A stretch of DNA of 64,000 nt from Paraburkholderia sabiae (GTDB lineage: Bacteria; Pseudomonadota; Gammaproteobacteria; Burkholderiales; Burkholderiaceae), in assembly GCF_030412785.1 (NCBI RefSeq), contig NZ_CP125296.1:620001-684000 (forward strand), given 5' to 3'. The translations under genes and the position numbers were made by a program. This document shows, in pieces, positions 34,289 through 43,687 of this stretch (positions are counted from its first letter, which is position 1; the number at the start of each line of letters is the position of its first letter). Under the pieces are notes generated by a model. That model searched no databases, was not told the DNA's origin, and was given only the letters and a program-made list of their open reading frames with translations.

Positions 34289-37200
34289 ATGTGGATTGTC
34301 AATCTCGCATTGAAGCGGCCGTACACGTTCATCGTGATGGCCATCCTGATCGTGCTGGCGACGCCGTTCGTGCTGTTCACCACGCCCGTCGACGTGCTGC
34401 CGGAAATCAACATTCCCGTCGTCAGCATCATCTGGAACTACACGGGCCTGTCGGCCCAGGACATGGCGAACCGCATCACGTCCGTCAACGAGCGCAGCCT
34501 GACGACGACCGTCAACGACATCGAGCACATCGAATCGCAATCGCTCGCGGGCATCGCGATCATCAAGCTCTTTCTGCAACCGAATGCGAACATCCAGACG
34601 GCCATTGCGCAGACCGTCGCTGTCGAGCAGGCGCAACTGAAGCAGATGCCGCCCGGCGCGACGCCGCCGCTCGTCATCAGCTATTCGGCGTCGAGTATTC
34701 CCGTCATTCAACTCGGCCTGTCGAGCCCGCGGCTATCCGAGCAGGATCTCAACGATACGGCGCTCAACTTTCTGCGCCCGCAACTCGTGACGATTCCGGG
34801 CGCTGCGGTACCGTATCCGTATGGCGGCAAGAGCCGCCTGATTTCCGTCGATCTCGACACGCGCGCGCTGCTCGCAAAGGGACTCACGCCGCTCGATGTC
34901 GTCAATGCCGTGAACGCGCAAAACCTGATCCTGCCGACAGGCACCGCGAAGATCGGCCCAAAGGAATACACGGTCAACATGAACGGCTCGCCGACGACGG
35001 TCGCGGGCCTGAACGACATTCCTGTGCGCACGGTGAATGGCGCGACGACCTATCTGCGCGAAGTGGCGCACGTGCGCGACGGCTTCTCGCCGCAGACGAA
35101 CATCGTGCGCGAAAACGGCCGGCGCGGCGTGCTTATTTCGATTCTGAAGACGGGCAGTGCGTCGACGCTCTCGATCGTCAATACGCTGCACGATCTGTTG
35201 CCGAACGCGCAAGCCGCGTTGCCGTCCGACCTGAAGGTCACGCCGCTGTTCGATCAATCGGTGTTCGTGAAGGCCGCGATTCGTGGCGTGGTGCGCGAGG
35301 CCGTGATCGCCGCCGCGCTGACGGCGGCGATGATCTTGCTGTTTCTCGGCAACTGGCGCAGCACCTGCATCATCGCAATCTCGATTCCGCTTTCCATCCT
35401 GACTTCGCTGATCGCGCTGCATGCGCTCGGACAGACGATCAACATCATGACGCTGGGCGGCCTTGCGCTCGCGGTCGGTATTCTCGTCGACGATGCGACC
35501 GTGACCATCGAGAACATCGAACGGCATCTGCATTTAGGCACGAATCTGCACGATGCGATTCTCGATGGCGCGGGCGAGATTGCGATTCCCGCGCTCGTGT
35601 CGACGCTGTGTATCTGTATCGTGTTCGTGCCGATGTTCTTTCTGACAGGCGTCGCACGCTATCTGTTCGTGCCGCTTGCGGAAGCGGTGGTGTTCGCGAT
35701 GCTCGCATCGTATGTGCTGTCGAGAACGCTCGTGCCGACGCTCGCGATGCTGCTGATGGGCCACGCGCACAAGCACGATCCGAAGGCGCAGCCGAATCTG
35801 TTTGTGCGTCTGCATCGACGTTTCGATCGCAGTTTCGAGACGATGCGCGCCGCGTACATCATGGTGCTCAGCAGTCTTCTCGTGCGACGCCGGTTATTCG
35901 GCACGATGTTCCTCGGCTTTTGCGTGGTCTCGCTGGCGCTCACATTCGTCCTCGGCGAAGACTTCTTTCCGCGCGTGAACGCGGGGCAGATACGTCTGCA
36001 TATGCGCGCGCCAACGGGCACGCGTATCGAAGAAACGGCACGGCTCGCCGATCAGGTCGAAAGAGTGGTGCGCGAAGTGATTCCGCCCAACGAGTTGAGC
36101 ACCGTGCTCGACAATCTCGGCTTGCCGTATAGCGGCATCAATCTGTCGTACAGCAACGCGGGTACGATCGGCACGCTCGACGGTGAGATACAGCTTGCGC
36201 TGAATGAGGACCACAAGCCGAGCCTCGGCTATATCGACCGCTTGCGCACGCTGTTGCCGCAGCGCTTTCCCGGCACGGAGTTCTTCTTTCAACCCGCCGA
36301 TATCGTCACGCAGATTCTCAACTTCGGTTTGCCCGCTGCCGTCGATGTGCAGATCGTCGGTTCGAATCAGGAAGGCAATCTGGAGATCGCGAGAAAGCTG
36401 CTCAAGCAGATCCGCACGATTCCCGGCGCCGTCGATTCGCATATCCAGCAGAAGCTCGACGAGCCTGTGATCAATCTGCAGATGGACCGCACGCGTTTGC
36501 AGCAATTGAACCTGAACGCGAATAACGTCGCGCAGAACGTGCTGATTTCGTTGTCGGGAAGCACGCAGACATCGCCGGGCTTCTGGTTCAATCCGCGCAA
36601 TGGCGTCGAGTACAACCTTGCGGTGCAGACGCCGCAGTATCAGATTTCTTCCGTGGATCAGCTGTTGCGCACGCCGGTGTCCGCATCGTCGACGGGGCCG
36701 ACGCAGCTGCTCGGCAATCTCGTGCAGGTTTCGCCGCAGAACCAGTTCGCGATGGTCACGCACTACAACATTCGCCCTGTGATCGATGTGTTCGTGAGCG
36801 TCGAAGGCCGCGATCTCGGCAGCGTCGACCGGCAGATCGAGAAGCTCGTCGATCAGGCACGCGCGAGTTTGCCGCGCGGCAGCCAGATCGCGATACGCGG
36901 CCAGGTCCAGACGATGCGCACGTCGTACTTCGGACTCGGCATCGGCGTCGCGATGGCGATCGTGCTCGTGTATCTGCTGATCGTCGTGAACTTCCAGTCG
37001 TGGATCGATCCGCTCATTATCGTGAGCGCGTTGCCCGCTGCGCTGGCGGGCATCGTGTGGATGCTGTTTTTGACGGGCACGCATCTGAGCGTGCCTGCAC
37101 TGACGGGCGCGATCATGACGATGGGCGTCGCGACCGCAAACAGCATTCTGATGGTCTCGTTCGCACGCCAGCGTCTGACGGCAGGTGCGCCGCCGCTCAC

Positions 37201-37531
37201 GGCCGCGCTCGAAGCAGGCGCAAGCCGTATCCGGCCTGTGCTGATGACGGCGTTCGCGATGATCATCGGCATGATCCCGATGGCGCTCGGCCTCGGCGAA
37301 GGCGCGGAACAGAACGCGCCGCTCGGCCGCGCGGTGATCGGCGGCCTGCTGTTCGCGACGGTGTCGACGCTTTTCTTCGTGCCGCTCGTGTTCGCGGGCA
37401 TTCATAGCCGGCTCGCGCATCGCAAGTCCGCACGCGAGCGCGACGAATCGCAGAGCGGCACGCATCACTCACAGAACGGCCGTGACGACGCACACGGACA
37501 CAGCCCGAACACGGACGATCGAGATGACTGA
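34289..37531 (+). CDS. RND efflux transporter permease subunit
   Basis: This 1080-residue inner-membrane pump of the HAE/AcrB-type RND family has the start IVNLALKRPYTFIVMAILIV, two large periplasmic loops and twelve helices. The proton-relay aspartate pair is seen in GGLALAVGILVDDATVTIEN. The C-terminal half repeats the fold (GAIMTMGVATANSILMVSFA, RPVLMTAFAMIIGMIPMALG). It leads a three-gene operon with adaptor and outer-membrane channel and probably exports hydrophobic toxins or metals. The co-located two-component system of the metal-responsive type favours metal or membrane-stress regulation, but substrates are unknown. Confidence 0.93.
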   Translation: MWIVNLALKRPYTFIVMAILIVLATPFVLFTTPVDVLPEINIPVVSIIWNYTGLSAQDMANRITSVNERSLTTTVNDIEHIESQSLAGIAIIKLFLQPNANIQTAIAQTVAVEQAQLKQMPPGATPPLVISYSASSIPVIQLGLSSPRLSEQDLNDTALNFLRPQLVTIPGAAVPYPYGGKSRLISVDLDTRALLAKGLTPLDVVNAVNAQNLILPTGTAKIGPKEYTVNMNGSPTTVAGLNDIPVRTVNGATTYLREVAHVRDGFSPQTNIVRENGRRGVLISILKTGSASTLSIVNTLHDLLPNAQAALPSDLKVTPLFDQSVFVKAAIRGVVREAVIAAALTAAMILLFLGNWRSTCIIAISIPLSILTSLIALHALGQTINIMTLGGLALAVGILVDDATVTIENIERHLHLGTNLHDAILDGAGEIAIPALVSTLCICIVFVPMFFLTGVARYLFVPLAEAVVFAMLASYVLSRTLVPTLAMLLMGHAHKHDPKAQPNLFVRLHRRFDRSFETMRAAYIMVLSSLLVRRRLFGTMFLGFCVVSLALTFVLGEDFFPRVNAGQIRLHMRAPTGTRIEETARLADQVERVVREVIPPNELSTVLDNLGLPYSGINLSYSNAGTIGTLDGEIQLALNEDHKPSLGYIDRLRTLLPQRFPGTEFFFQPADIVTQILNFGLPAAVDVQIVGSNQEGNLEIARKLLKQIRTIPGAVDSHIQQKLDEPVINLQMDRTRLQQLNLNANNVAQNVLISLSGSTQTSPGFWFNPRNGVEYNLAVQTPQYQISSVDQLLRTPVSASSTGPTQLLGNLVQVSPQNQFAMVTHYNIRPVIDVFVSVEGRDLGSVDRQIEKLVDQARASLPRGSQIAIRGQVQTMRTSYFGLGIGVAMAIVLVYLLIVVNFQSWIDPLIIVSALPAALAGIVWMLFLTGTHLSVPALTGAIMTMGVATANSILMVSFARQRLTAGAPPLTAALEAGASRIRPVLMTAFAMIIGMIPMALGLGEGAEQNAPLGRAVIGGLLFATVSTLFFVPLVFAGIHSRLAHRKSARERDESQSGTHHSQNGRDDAHGHSPNTDDRDD

Positions 37532-38762
37532 AAAGACTCACTCTTCGCTAGCGATTCCCGCGCGGGAAACTCAGGACGGGCACGCGCTGCCGCCGCGTCA
37601 TCGCGAGTGGCGGCGCGCGAAGATCGCGATCGTAATCGTGTTGCTGCTGCTCGCGATAGGCGCGTTGCGCACGGTGATCGCGAACATCGTGCAAGGCCGC
37701 TCGGTCGCACAGATGACGCAGCAAAACGCGAAGCAATACGTCGATGTCGTGACGCCTACGCAAGCCGATGGCACCAGCGGCGTGACGGTCCTGCCGGGTA
37801 CGTTGCGCGGCTATGTCGAGTCGCCGATCTATGCACGCGCGACAGGTTATCTGCTGCACTGGTATGCGGACATCGGCGCGCGTGTGAAAGAAGGGCAATT
37901 GCTTGCCGAACTCGATACGCCTGAAATCGATCAGGAACTCGCGCAAGCGGTTGCGCAGCGCGATCAGATCCAGTCGAGCCTCGGTCTCGCGAAAAGCTCG
38001 TTCGAACGCTGGCAGCAACTACGTCAACGCGACGCCGTCTCGCAGCAGGAACTCGACGAACGGCAGAGCACGTATTCGCAGGACGTCGCGAATCTCGCCG
38101 CCGCCGAGGCTAATGTAAAACGGCTACGTCAACTGGAAAGCTTCAAGCGCATCGTCGCGCCGTTCGCGGGCGTGGTCACGCAGCGCAACGTCGATGTCGG
38201 CGATCTGATCGATGCGGGCAGCGGCACGAGCCGCGCGCTGTTCGCGCTCGCACAGTCGGACCCGTTGCGCGTCTATGTGCAATTGCCGCAGGCGTATGCG
38301 CAGAACATCAAGGTCGGCGAAGACGTGGTCGTCACGCAGGCCGAGTTGCCGGGGCAGCAGTTCAACGGACGCATCACGAACATTTCCGGCGCGATCGACG
38401 TGCCCACGCGATCGCTGCAAGTCGAAGTGACGCTGCGCAATCCGGACGGCAAGCTGCGGCCGGGCGCGTATGTGCAGGTCGCGTTGCCGTCGGGTGCGCG
38501 CGCGCAACTGTCGGTGCCCGGCAATGCGCTGCTTTTTCGCGCGGAAGGGCCGCGGCTCGCTGTCGTCGATAACGACGGCGTCGTTCATCTGCGCAAGGTC
38601 GCGATTGCACAGGATCTCGGACAGACGCTCGAAATCGAAAGTGGCATCGAGCCGAACGATCGCGTGATCATCAACCCGAGCGATTCGATCGAAGACGGCG
38701 ATCATGTCGAAGTGACGCATCCGCAAGGTCAATCGCAGCCGAAGGGCAAGGCGTCGTCGTGA
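37524..38762 (+). CDS. RND efflux periplasmic adaptor (membrane fusion protein)
   Basis: This 412-residue adaptor has one N-terminal membrane helix (KIAIVIVLLLLAIGALRTVI), a lipoyl-like half motif (GYLLHWYADIGARVKEGQLL) and a helical hairpin around residues 130-200. The second lipoyl half is RIVAPFAGVVTQRNVDVGDL, then beta-barrel and proximal domains. Its ATG at 37524 overlaps the pump stop by eight bases, so both are translated together. It bridges the RND pump to the outer-membrane channel. Confidence 0.9.
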   Translation: MTEKTHSSLAIPARETQDGHALPPRHREWRRAKIAIVIVLLLLAIGALRTVIANIVQGRSVAQMTQQNAKQYVDVVTPTQADGTSGVTVLPGTLRGYVESPIYARATGYLLHWYADIGARVKEGQLLAELDTPEIDQELAQAVAQRDQIQSSLGLAKSSFERWQQLRQRDAVSQQELDERQSTYSQDVANLAAAEANVKRLRQLESFKRIVAPFAGVVTQRNVDVGDLIDAGSGTSRALFALAQSDPLRVYVQLPQAYAQNIKVGEDVVVTQAELPGQQFNGRITNISGAIDVPTRSLQVEVTLRNPDGKLRPGAYVQVALPSGARAQLSVPGNALLFRAEGPRLAVVDNDGVVHLRKVAIAQDLGQTLEIESGIEPNDRVIINPSDSIEDGDHVEVTHPQGQSQPKGKASS

Positions 38763-40270
38763 ATACGCTCGTGAATTTGCCTGTGTATGCCGCGCGAATC
38801 GGCACGTTCGCTCTGGCTGCGGCACTGTGCGCGTGCACGGTCGGCCCCGACTACAAGCGGCCGCTGGCGGATGCACCGCCCACATGGCACACCGATTCGT
38901 ACTGGCGTCTCGCACAGCCGTCGCATGCGCCGCTTGCGCCCGAGTGGTGGAAGACATTCGGCGACGGCACGCTCGAACAACTGGAAACGCAGGCGCTCGC
39001 GCAAAACCAGACGCTTGTCGCTGCGAGCGCGCACTACGCGCAGGCGCGCGCCACGCTCGCCAACACGCGCGCGCAGCTGATTCCCGAAGTCGATCTGTCT
39101 GCATCGGCGGCGCGCGAGCGCGTGTCGAAGAACCGGCCCGTGACGAACTACGCGGTTCCGAACCAGTCGACGGTGCAAAACAATCTGCAGCTTGGTCCGA
39201 CGATCAACTACGACGTCGATCTGTTCGGCCGCATCCGGCGCGATGTGGAAGGCGCGCAGGCGTCGGCGGAACAGTCGCGCGACGATCTCGCGAATGCGCG
39301 CCTCGTGCTGACCACCGATCTCGCCACCGACTATTTCTCGTTGCGCGAACTCGACGCCGAAATCGACGTGCTGAACCGCTCGGTGCAACTGCAACAGAAA
39401 GCGCTCGACTATGTAACGACGGAACACGATCTCGGCTCCGTATCGGGGCTCGACGTGTTGCAGCAAAAGTCGCTGCTTGATCAGACGCGCGTGCAGGCAC
39501 AGCTTCTCGTCACGCAGCGCGAACAGTTCGAGCATGCGATCGCGGCGCTCGTCGCGGTGCCTGCACCGCAGTTTTCGATCGAACCGAAAGTGGCTGAATA
39601 CCCCGTGCCTTCCATTCCGCTCGGTTTGCCGAGCGATCTGTTGCAACGCAGGCCGGACATTGCATCGGCGGAACGCGCGATGGCGTCGGCGAATGCGCAG
39701 ATCGGTGTCGCCAAGGCCGCGTTCTTTCCGAGCCTGACGTTGACGCCGGGCATCGGCTGGCAAAGCACGGAATTCGCGAACCTGTTGAGTGCGCCGAGCC
39801 TGATGTGGTCGCTCGGTGCCGCGCTCAGTCAGGTCGTGTTCGACGGCGGGCGCCGCGCCGCGAATGTCGACTTCGCCAACGAGGGCTATCAGGCCGCGCA
39901 GGCCAATTATCGGCAGGCAGTGTTGACGGCGTTCCAGCAGGTGCAGGACGGGATTACGGGACTCTCAGTGCTCGACCGCGCCGCGTCGCAGTCGCACGAT
40001 GCCGTCGCCGATGCGCAGCGGCTGCTGTCGCTTGCCAATGACCGCTATTCGGGCGGACTCGTCGCGTACCTCGACGTGATCACCGCGCAGCAATCGCTGC
40101 TGACGAGCGAGCGTCAGGATGTGCAGATTCACGGTCAGCAGATGACGACATCCGTTGCGCTCGTGAAGGCGCTCGGCGGCGGCTGGGACGCGCAGGAGGT
40201 GGATACGCAACATGACGCTGCTGCAAAAGATGCATCGAATGACACATCGGTCCCACACGCGCCGAACTGA
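38759..40270 (+). CDS. NodT-family outer-membrane efflux lipoprotein
   Basis: This 503-residue TolC-like channel has a signal sequence with a lipobox (LCACTVGPDYKRP, lipidated cysteine near residue 27) and two OEP repeats rich in Ala, Gln and Leu (LDVLQQKSLLDQTRVQAQLL, QRRPDIASAERAMASANAQI). The start is a GTG whose G overlaps the adaptor stop. It completes the tripartite pump and ends with about 30 polar residues. Confidence 0.9.
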   Translation: MNTLVNLPVYAARIGTFALAAALCACTVGPDYKRPLADAPPTWHTDSYWRLAQPSHAPLAPEWWKTFGDGTLEQLETQALAQNQTLVAASAHYAQARATLANTRAQLIPEVDLSASAARERVSKNRPVTNYAVPNQSTVQNNLQLGPTINYDVDLFGRIRRDVEGAQASAEQSRDDLANARLVLTTDLATDYFSLRELDAEIDVLNRSVQLQQKALDYVTTEHDLGSVSGLDVLQQKSLLDQTRVQAQLLVTQREQFEHAIAALVAVPAPQFSIEPKVAEYPVPSIPLGLPSDLLQRRPDIASAERAMASANAQIGVAKAAFFPSLTLTPGIGWQSTEFANLLSAPSLMWSLGAALSQVVFDGGRRAANVDFANEGYQAAQANYRQAVLTAFQQVQDGITGLSVLDRAASQSHDAVADAQRLLSLANDRYSGGLVAYLDVITAQQSLLTSERQDVQIHGQQMTTSVALVKALGGGWDAQEVDTQHDAAAKDASNDTSVPHAPN

Positions 40271-40292
40271 AAACAGACTGTAAAGGGCGGGC

Positions 40293-40321
40293 TGAGCACG
40301 TTTGAAAAGCCTACTTATAAT
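40293..40321 (+). promoter_or_regulatory. Probable promoter of the two-component operon
   Basis: A perfect TATAAT (40316-40321) lies 26 bases before the response-regulator start, with a weak -35 (TGAGCA) 17 bases upstream. The gap between channel and regulator genes is only 77 bases, so read-through from the efflux operon is also possible. Confidence 0.5.
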
Positions 40322-40347
40322 GAGGAAGACAATAGAAAGGAGCGCCC

Positions 40348-41034
40348 ATGAAGCTGCTCATCGTGGAGGATGAATTCAAGGTCGTCGATTATCTGCGCCG
40401 TGGTCTGACGGAACAGGGCTGGGTGGTCGACGTCGCGCTCGACGGCGAAGAGGGCCTGCATCTCGCATCCGAGTTCGACTACGACATCATCGTGCTCGAT
40501 GTGATGCTGCCCAAGCGCGACGGGCTCAGTGTGCTCAAGTCGCTGCGCATGCGTAAATCGACGCCCGTCATCATGCTGACCGCGCGCGATCACGTGAACG
40601 ACCGCGTGCGCGGCCTGCGCGAAGGCGCCGACGATTACCTCACCAAGCCGTTCTCGTTCCTCGAACTGGTGGAGCGTTTGCACGCTTTGGCGAGGCGTAC
40701 GCGTGTGCAGGAATCGACGCTCATTTGCGTCGGCGATCTGTATGTCGATCTGATCGGGCGACGCGCGACGCGCAGCGGCGTGCGGCTCGACCTGACCGCG
40801 AAAGAGTTCCAGTTGCTGAGCGTGCTCGCACGGCGGCAGGGCGATATCCTGTCGAAAGCGATGATCACGGAACTGGTGTGGGATGTGAACTTCGACAGCC
40901 ATACGAACGTCGTCGAAACGGCGATCAAGCGGCTGCGCGCGAAGCTCGACGGGCCGTTTCCCACCAAGCTGCTGCACACGATGCGCGGCATGGGCTACGT
41001 GCTCGAAGTCAGAGAGGAAGCGGAGGCATCATGA
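40348..41034 (+). CDS. OmpR-family response regulator, heavy-metal (CopR/CusR) type
   Basis: This 228-residue regulator has a receiver domain (phospho-acceptor Asp in IIVLDVMLPKRDG, switch lysine in DYLTKPFSF) and a C-terminal winged helix (LTAKEFQLLSVLARRQGDIL, TNVVETAIKRLRAKLDG). It follows the RND genes in the same orientation and most likely controls them in response to the sensor kinase encoded next. AAAGGAG precedes the start. Confidence 0.9.
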   Translation: MKLLIVEDEFKVVDYLRRGLTEQGWVVDVALDGEEGLHLASEFDYDIIVLDVMLPKRDGLSVLKSLRMRKSTPVIMLTARDHVNDRVRGLREGADDYLTKPFSFLELVERLHALARRTRVQESTLICVGDLYVDLIGRRATRSGVRLDLTAKEFQLLSVLARRQGDILSKAMITELVWDVNFDSHTNVVETAIKRLRAKLDGPFPTKLLHTMRGMGYVLEVREEAEAS

Positions 41035-42491
41035 TTCGCTCGACCCGTTCGATTGCGCGGCGGCTCGCGTTGCTGTTCGCGCTCGTTGCGCTGTCTGTGT
41101 TTACGCTGGTGGATACGGGGCTGTTCCTCGTGATGCGCTCGCAACTCGAACAGCGCCTGCGCGATTCGCTCGACAGCCGCACGGAAGTGGCGCGCATCAT
41201 CGTGCATCACGCGATCAATCGCGACAAGTGGCGCATCGCGCAAGAAAAACTCGGCGACATGACGCCACGCGACGGCACGAGTCTCTATTCGATTTCGAGC
41301 GCGACGCCGCTCTTCAACTACGGTCATACGGTGACGGGTACGATCGTGCAGCAATGGAGCGGCGACTATGCGCGCGTCGCAGACAACGGCACCGGCCACG
41401 ATCTGTTGACGCGCACGCTCATCATTCCGCCGAACGGCGAGCGTCCGCAGGTGCAATTGCAGGTCGCCACGAGTTACGCACCGACCGAGCAGGCGTTGCG
41501 CGAATTCGGCCTTGCGTTGGCTGCATTGTCGGCGCTCGGCGCGTTCGGCGCGTCGTTGCTCAGTTACTGGGTCACGCGCATCGGGCTTGCGCCGTTGCGC
41601 AGGTTGACGGTCGATGCATCCGAGGTGAGCGCCGACAACCGCTCGCAGCGCTTGCGCACGACAGAACTGCCGTTCGAACTGAACGACCTCGCGCATTCGT
41701 TCAATGGCGCGCTCGAACGGCTCGATCAGGCCTACGTGCGCCTCGAATCGTTCAATGCCGATGTCGCGCACGAATTGCGCACGCCTGTGACGATTCTGAT
41801 AGGACAGACGCAGGTGGCCTTGACGCGCAATCGCTCGGTCGACGATCTGCGCCGTACGCTGCAATCGAATCTCGAAGAGTTCGAGCGCATGCGCGGCATC
41901 ATCAACGACATGCTGTTTCTTGCGCGCGCGGACCAGGGCGAACGCGCGACGGAACTGGTCGAAGTGTCGCTTGCAACGGAAGTGGCGCGCACCGTCGAGT
42001 TCCTCGAAATGCCGATGGAAGAGGCGCACGTGCAGGCCGAATTGCACGGCGATGCGGCGGCGCGCGTCAACCGCTCGCTGTTCGGCCGCGCCTGCGCGAA
42101 CCTGCTGATCAACGCGATTCATCATTGCACGCCGGGCGCGACGATCCAGGTGACGATTTCGCGCGAGGCGGGGCGTGTGTGGGTCGCCGTCGCGAATCCG
42201 GGTGCGCCGATCGTGGGCGAGGTGCTCGATCATGTGTTCGACCGCTTCTATCGGGCGGAACTGTCGCGCACGAATAGCCGCGAGAATCACGGGCTCGGGC
42301 TCGCGATCGTCAAGGCAGTCGCCGACATGCACGGCGGCGTGGTGTTCGCGCGCAGCCTCGATGGTGTGAACACATTCGGGTTTTCGATAAGAAGCGACAC
42401 GGTGCGCCCGCCGAAAGCCGAACCGTCTTCGGCGAAAGAGCCACAACTGGCGTCGCGGCCCATCGCTTCGTCGCCGCTGAAATTGCCGTGA
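41031..42491 (+). CDS. Heavy-metal-type sensor histidine kinase
   Basis: This 486-residue inner-membrane kinase has two helices flanking a periplasmic sensor of about 130 residues. A HAMP linker (LAPLRRLTVDASEVSADNRS), dimerisation/H-box (FNADVAHELRTPVTILIGQT) and ATPase motifs (N-box NLLINAIHHCTPGA, G-box GLGLAIVKAVADMHGG) follow. Its ATG overlaps the regulator stop (ATGA), so the pair is coupled. The sensor has no obvious metal ligand cluster, so the signal is not identified. Confidence 0.9.
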   Translation: MIRSTRSIARRLALLFALVALSVFTLVDTGLFLVMRSQLEQRLRDSLDSRTEVARIIVHHAINRDKWRIAQEKLGDMTPRDGTSLYSISSATPLFNYGHTVTGTIVQQWSGDYARVADNGTGHDLLTRTLIIPPNGERPQVQLQVATSYAPTEQALREFGLALAALSALGAFGASLLSYWVTRIGLAPLRRLTVDASEVSADNRSQRLRTTELPFELNDLAHSFNGALERLDQAYVRLESFNADVAHELRTPVTILIGQTQVALTRNRSVDDLRRTLQSNLEEFERMRGIINDMLFLARADQGERATELVEVSLATEVARTVEFLEMPMEEAHVQAELHGDAAARVNRSLFGRACANLLINAIHHCTPGATIQVTISREAGRVWVAVANPGAPIVGEVLDHVFDRFYRAELSRTNSRENHGLGLAIVKAVADMHGGVVFARSLDGVNTFGFSIRSDTVRPPKAEPSSAKEPQLASRPIASSPLKLP

Positions 42492-42640
42492 GCTTTCAAT
42501 GCGTGCGCGTTGGGTGGCGGCGCGCCGTCGAAACAGGTAAATAGATCCAATCCTTGCCCTCTGTTCAGCAGAATGACGGTCAATTTGACTGGGTACGCTG
42601 GTGTTGTCGCGACAGGCGCGGACCAGGCAAGGAGACTCAG

Positions 42641-42826
42641 GTGGATCTGATCGAAATGGCGAAGAAATCCGGCATGCAGGTGCTGCTCGATGCGCAGATC
42701 GGCAGTCAGATGTATCACAGCGTTTGCGGGCCACTTTCTGCGCTACAGCGTTTCGCCGATGAAGTCGGCAAGGCGCTCGCCGCCGAAGCCGCTGCGCAGG
42801 CCGCTCAATTGGCCGCAGAAACGTAA
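42641..42826 (+). CDS. Small conserved-style protein of unknown function
   Basis: This 61-residue protein starts at a GTG with GGAG ten bases upstream and reads DLIEMAKKSGMQVLLDAQIG near its start, then a helical Ala/Gln-rich tail (KALAAEAAAQAAQLAAET). A cysteine lies in YHSVCGPL. It precedes the DUF2380-like gene by 124 bases. It may be a short helical accessory protein, and no family is recognised. Confidence 0.55.
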   Translation: MDLIEMAKKSGMQVLLDAQIGSQMYHSVCGPLSALQRFADEVGKALAAEAAAQAAQLAAET

Positions 42827-42950
42827 GCGAATCACGCGCGCTGCATACGTCGCAGCGTTCGGGCCCGTTATCTGCTTGACGATTGCCGCGAGGGCGAGCG
42901 CATCGATGTGCCTGCCGTCCGCGCACATCGATCATGGAGGGCCTGTTGCG

Positions 42951-43520
42951 TTGAGCGTCTCGCGATTCCGTTCTGTCGGTTTCAAAGCGCAGCGCCCGCG
43001 CGCCGTGTTCCGTCTGCTCGCTGTCGGCGCCGCACTGTGTACCGTTTCGGTGACAGTCGCGGCCGCGCCGCCCGCCATCGCGCTTCTCGACTGCGTTGTG
43101 CTCGACGACAACGCAGCCTATAACGATCCTTCCGTTACGCAGACGCAGCAGACACGCGCGACGATGGTGAGCGCGCAACTGCGCACGCTCGTCGATCAGC
43201 GCGGTCTTTACAAGGTCGCGGACAATCGTCCCGCGACAACGCTCATCGACAGGCTCAAGGCCACGCAGGACCTGAGCAGCTGCAACGGCTGCGAGCGGGA
43301 GATCGCGCGGCAACTCGGCACACAGCGCGTCGGCGTGTGCTGGGTGCAGAAAATCAGCAACCTCATTCTGAACATCAATTTGCGCATTGAAGACACGGCG
43401 AGCGGGCAGGTCGTGTTCCAGCGTTCCGTCGATATTCGCGGCAACACCGATCAGTCGTGGCGGCGCGGCGTCGATGCGCTCGTCGGTCTCCTCGCGTCCG
43501 AACCGGACACCGCGCATTGA
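42951..43520 (+). CDS. DUF2380/DUF3280-like periplasmic protein of PQQ-linked clusters
   Basis: This protein of about 189 residues starts at a TTG with GGAGG upstream; longer frames begin earlier but read through low-complexity sequence. A signal-like hydrophobic segment (VFRLLAVGAALCTVSVTVAA) is followed by a mature domain with the family pattern AIALLDCVVLDDNAAYNDPS and SVDIRGNTDQSWRRGVDALV. Two cysteines in SSCNGCEREIA may form a disulfide. Related proteins occur beside PQQ-dependent dehydrogenase genes, which fits the next gene. Function unknown. Confidence 0.7.
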   Translation: MSVSRFRSVGFKAQRPRAVFRLLAVGAALCTVSVTVAAAPPAIALLDCVVLDDNAAYNDPSVTQTQQTRATMVSAQLRTLVDQRGLYKVADNRPATTLIDRLKATQDLSSCNGCEREIARQLGTQRVGVCWVQKISNLILNINLRIEDTASGQVVFQRSVDIRGNTDQSWRRGVDALVGLLASEPDTAH

Positions 43521-43687
43521 ACGGCGCGCGTCCATCGATTTCGGGAAAAACTCCCGGGCTTCCACACTGTCATCCCGGCGCGCGATGCGCTAACTTGAGC
43601 TTGGGTGAATTTGCCCTTGCGGCACAACGAATATGGCGCGCGCGATTCGACGCGGGCCCGTCGAACAACACTCCGCAGGAGACATCG

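Noticed and set aside
40995..43565. An 856-codon open frame on the minus strand opposite the sensor kinase
   Set aside because: It lies antisense to well-recognised kinase motifs and is His/Arg-rich with no family resemblance, as expected from the mirror frame of a high-GC gene.
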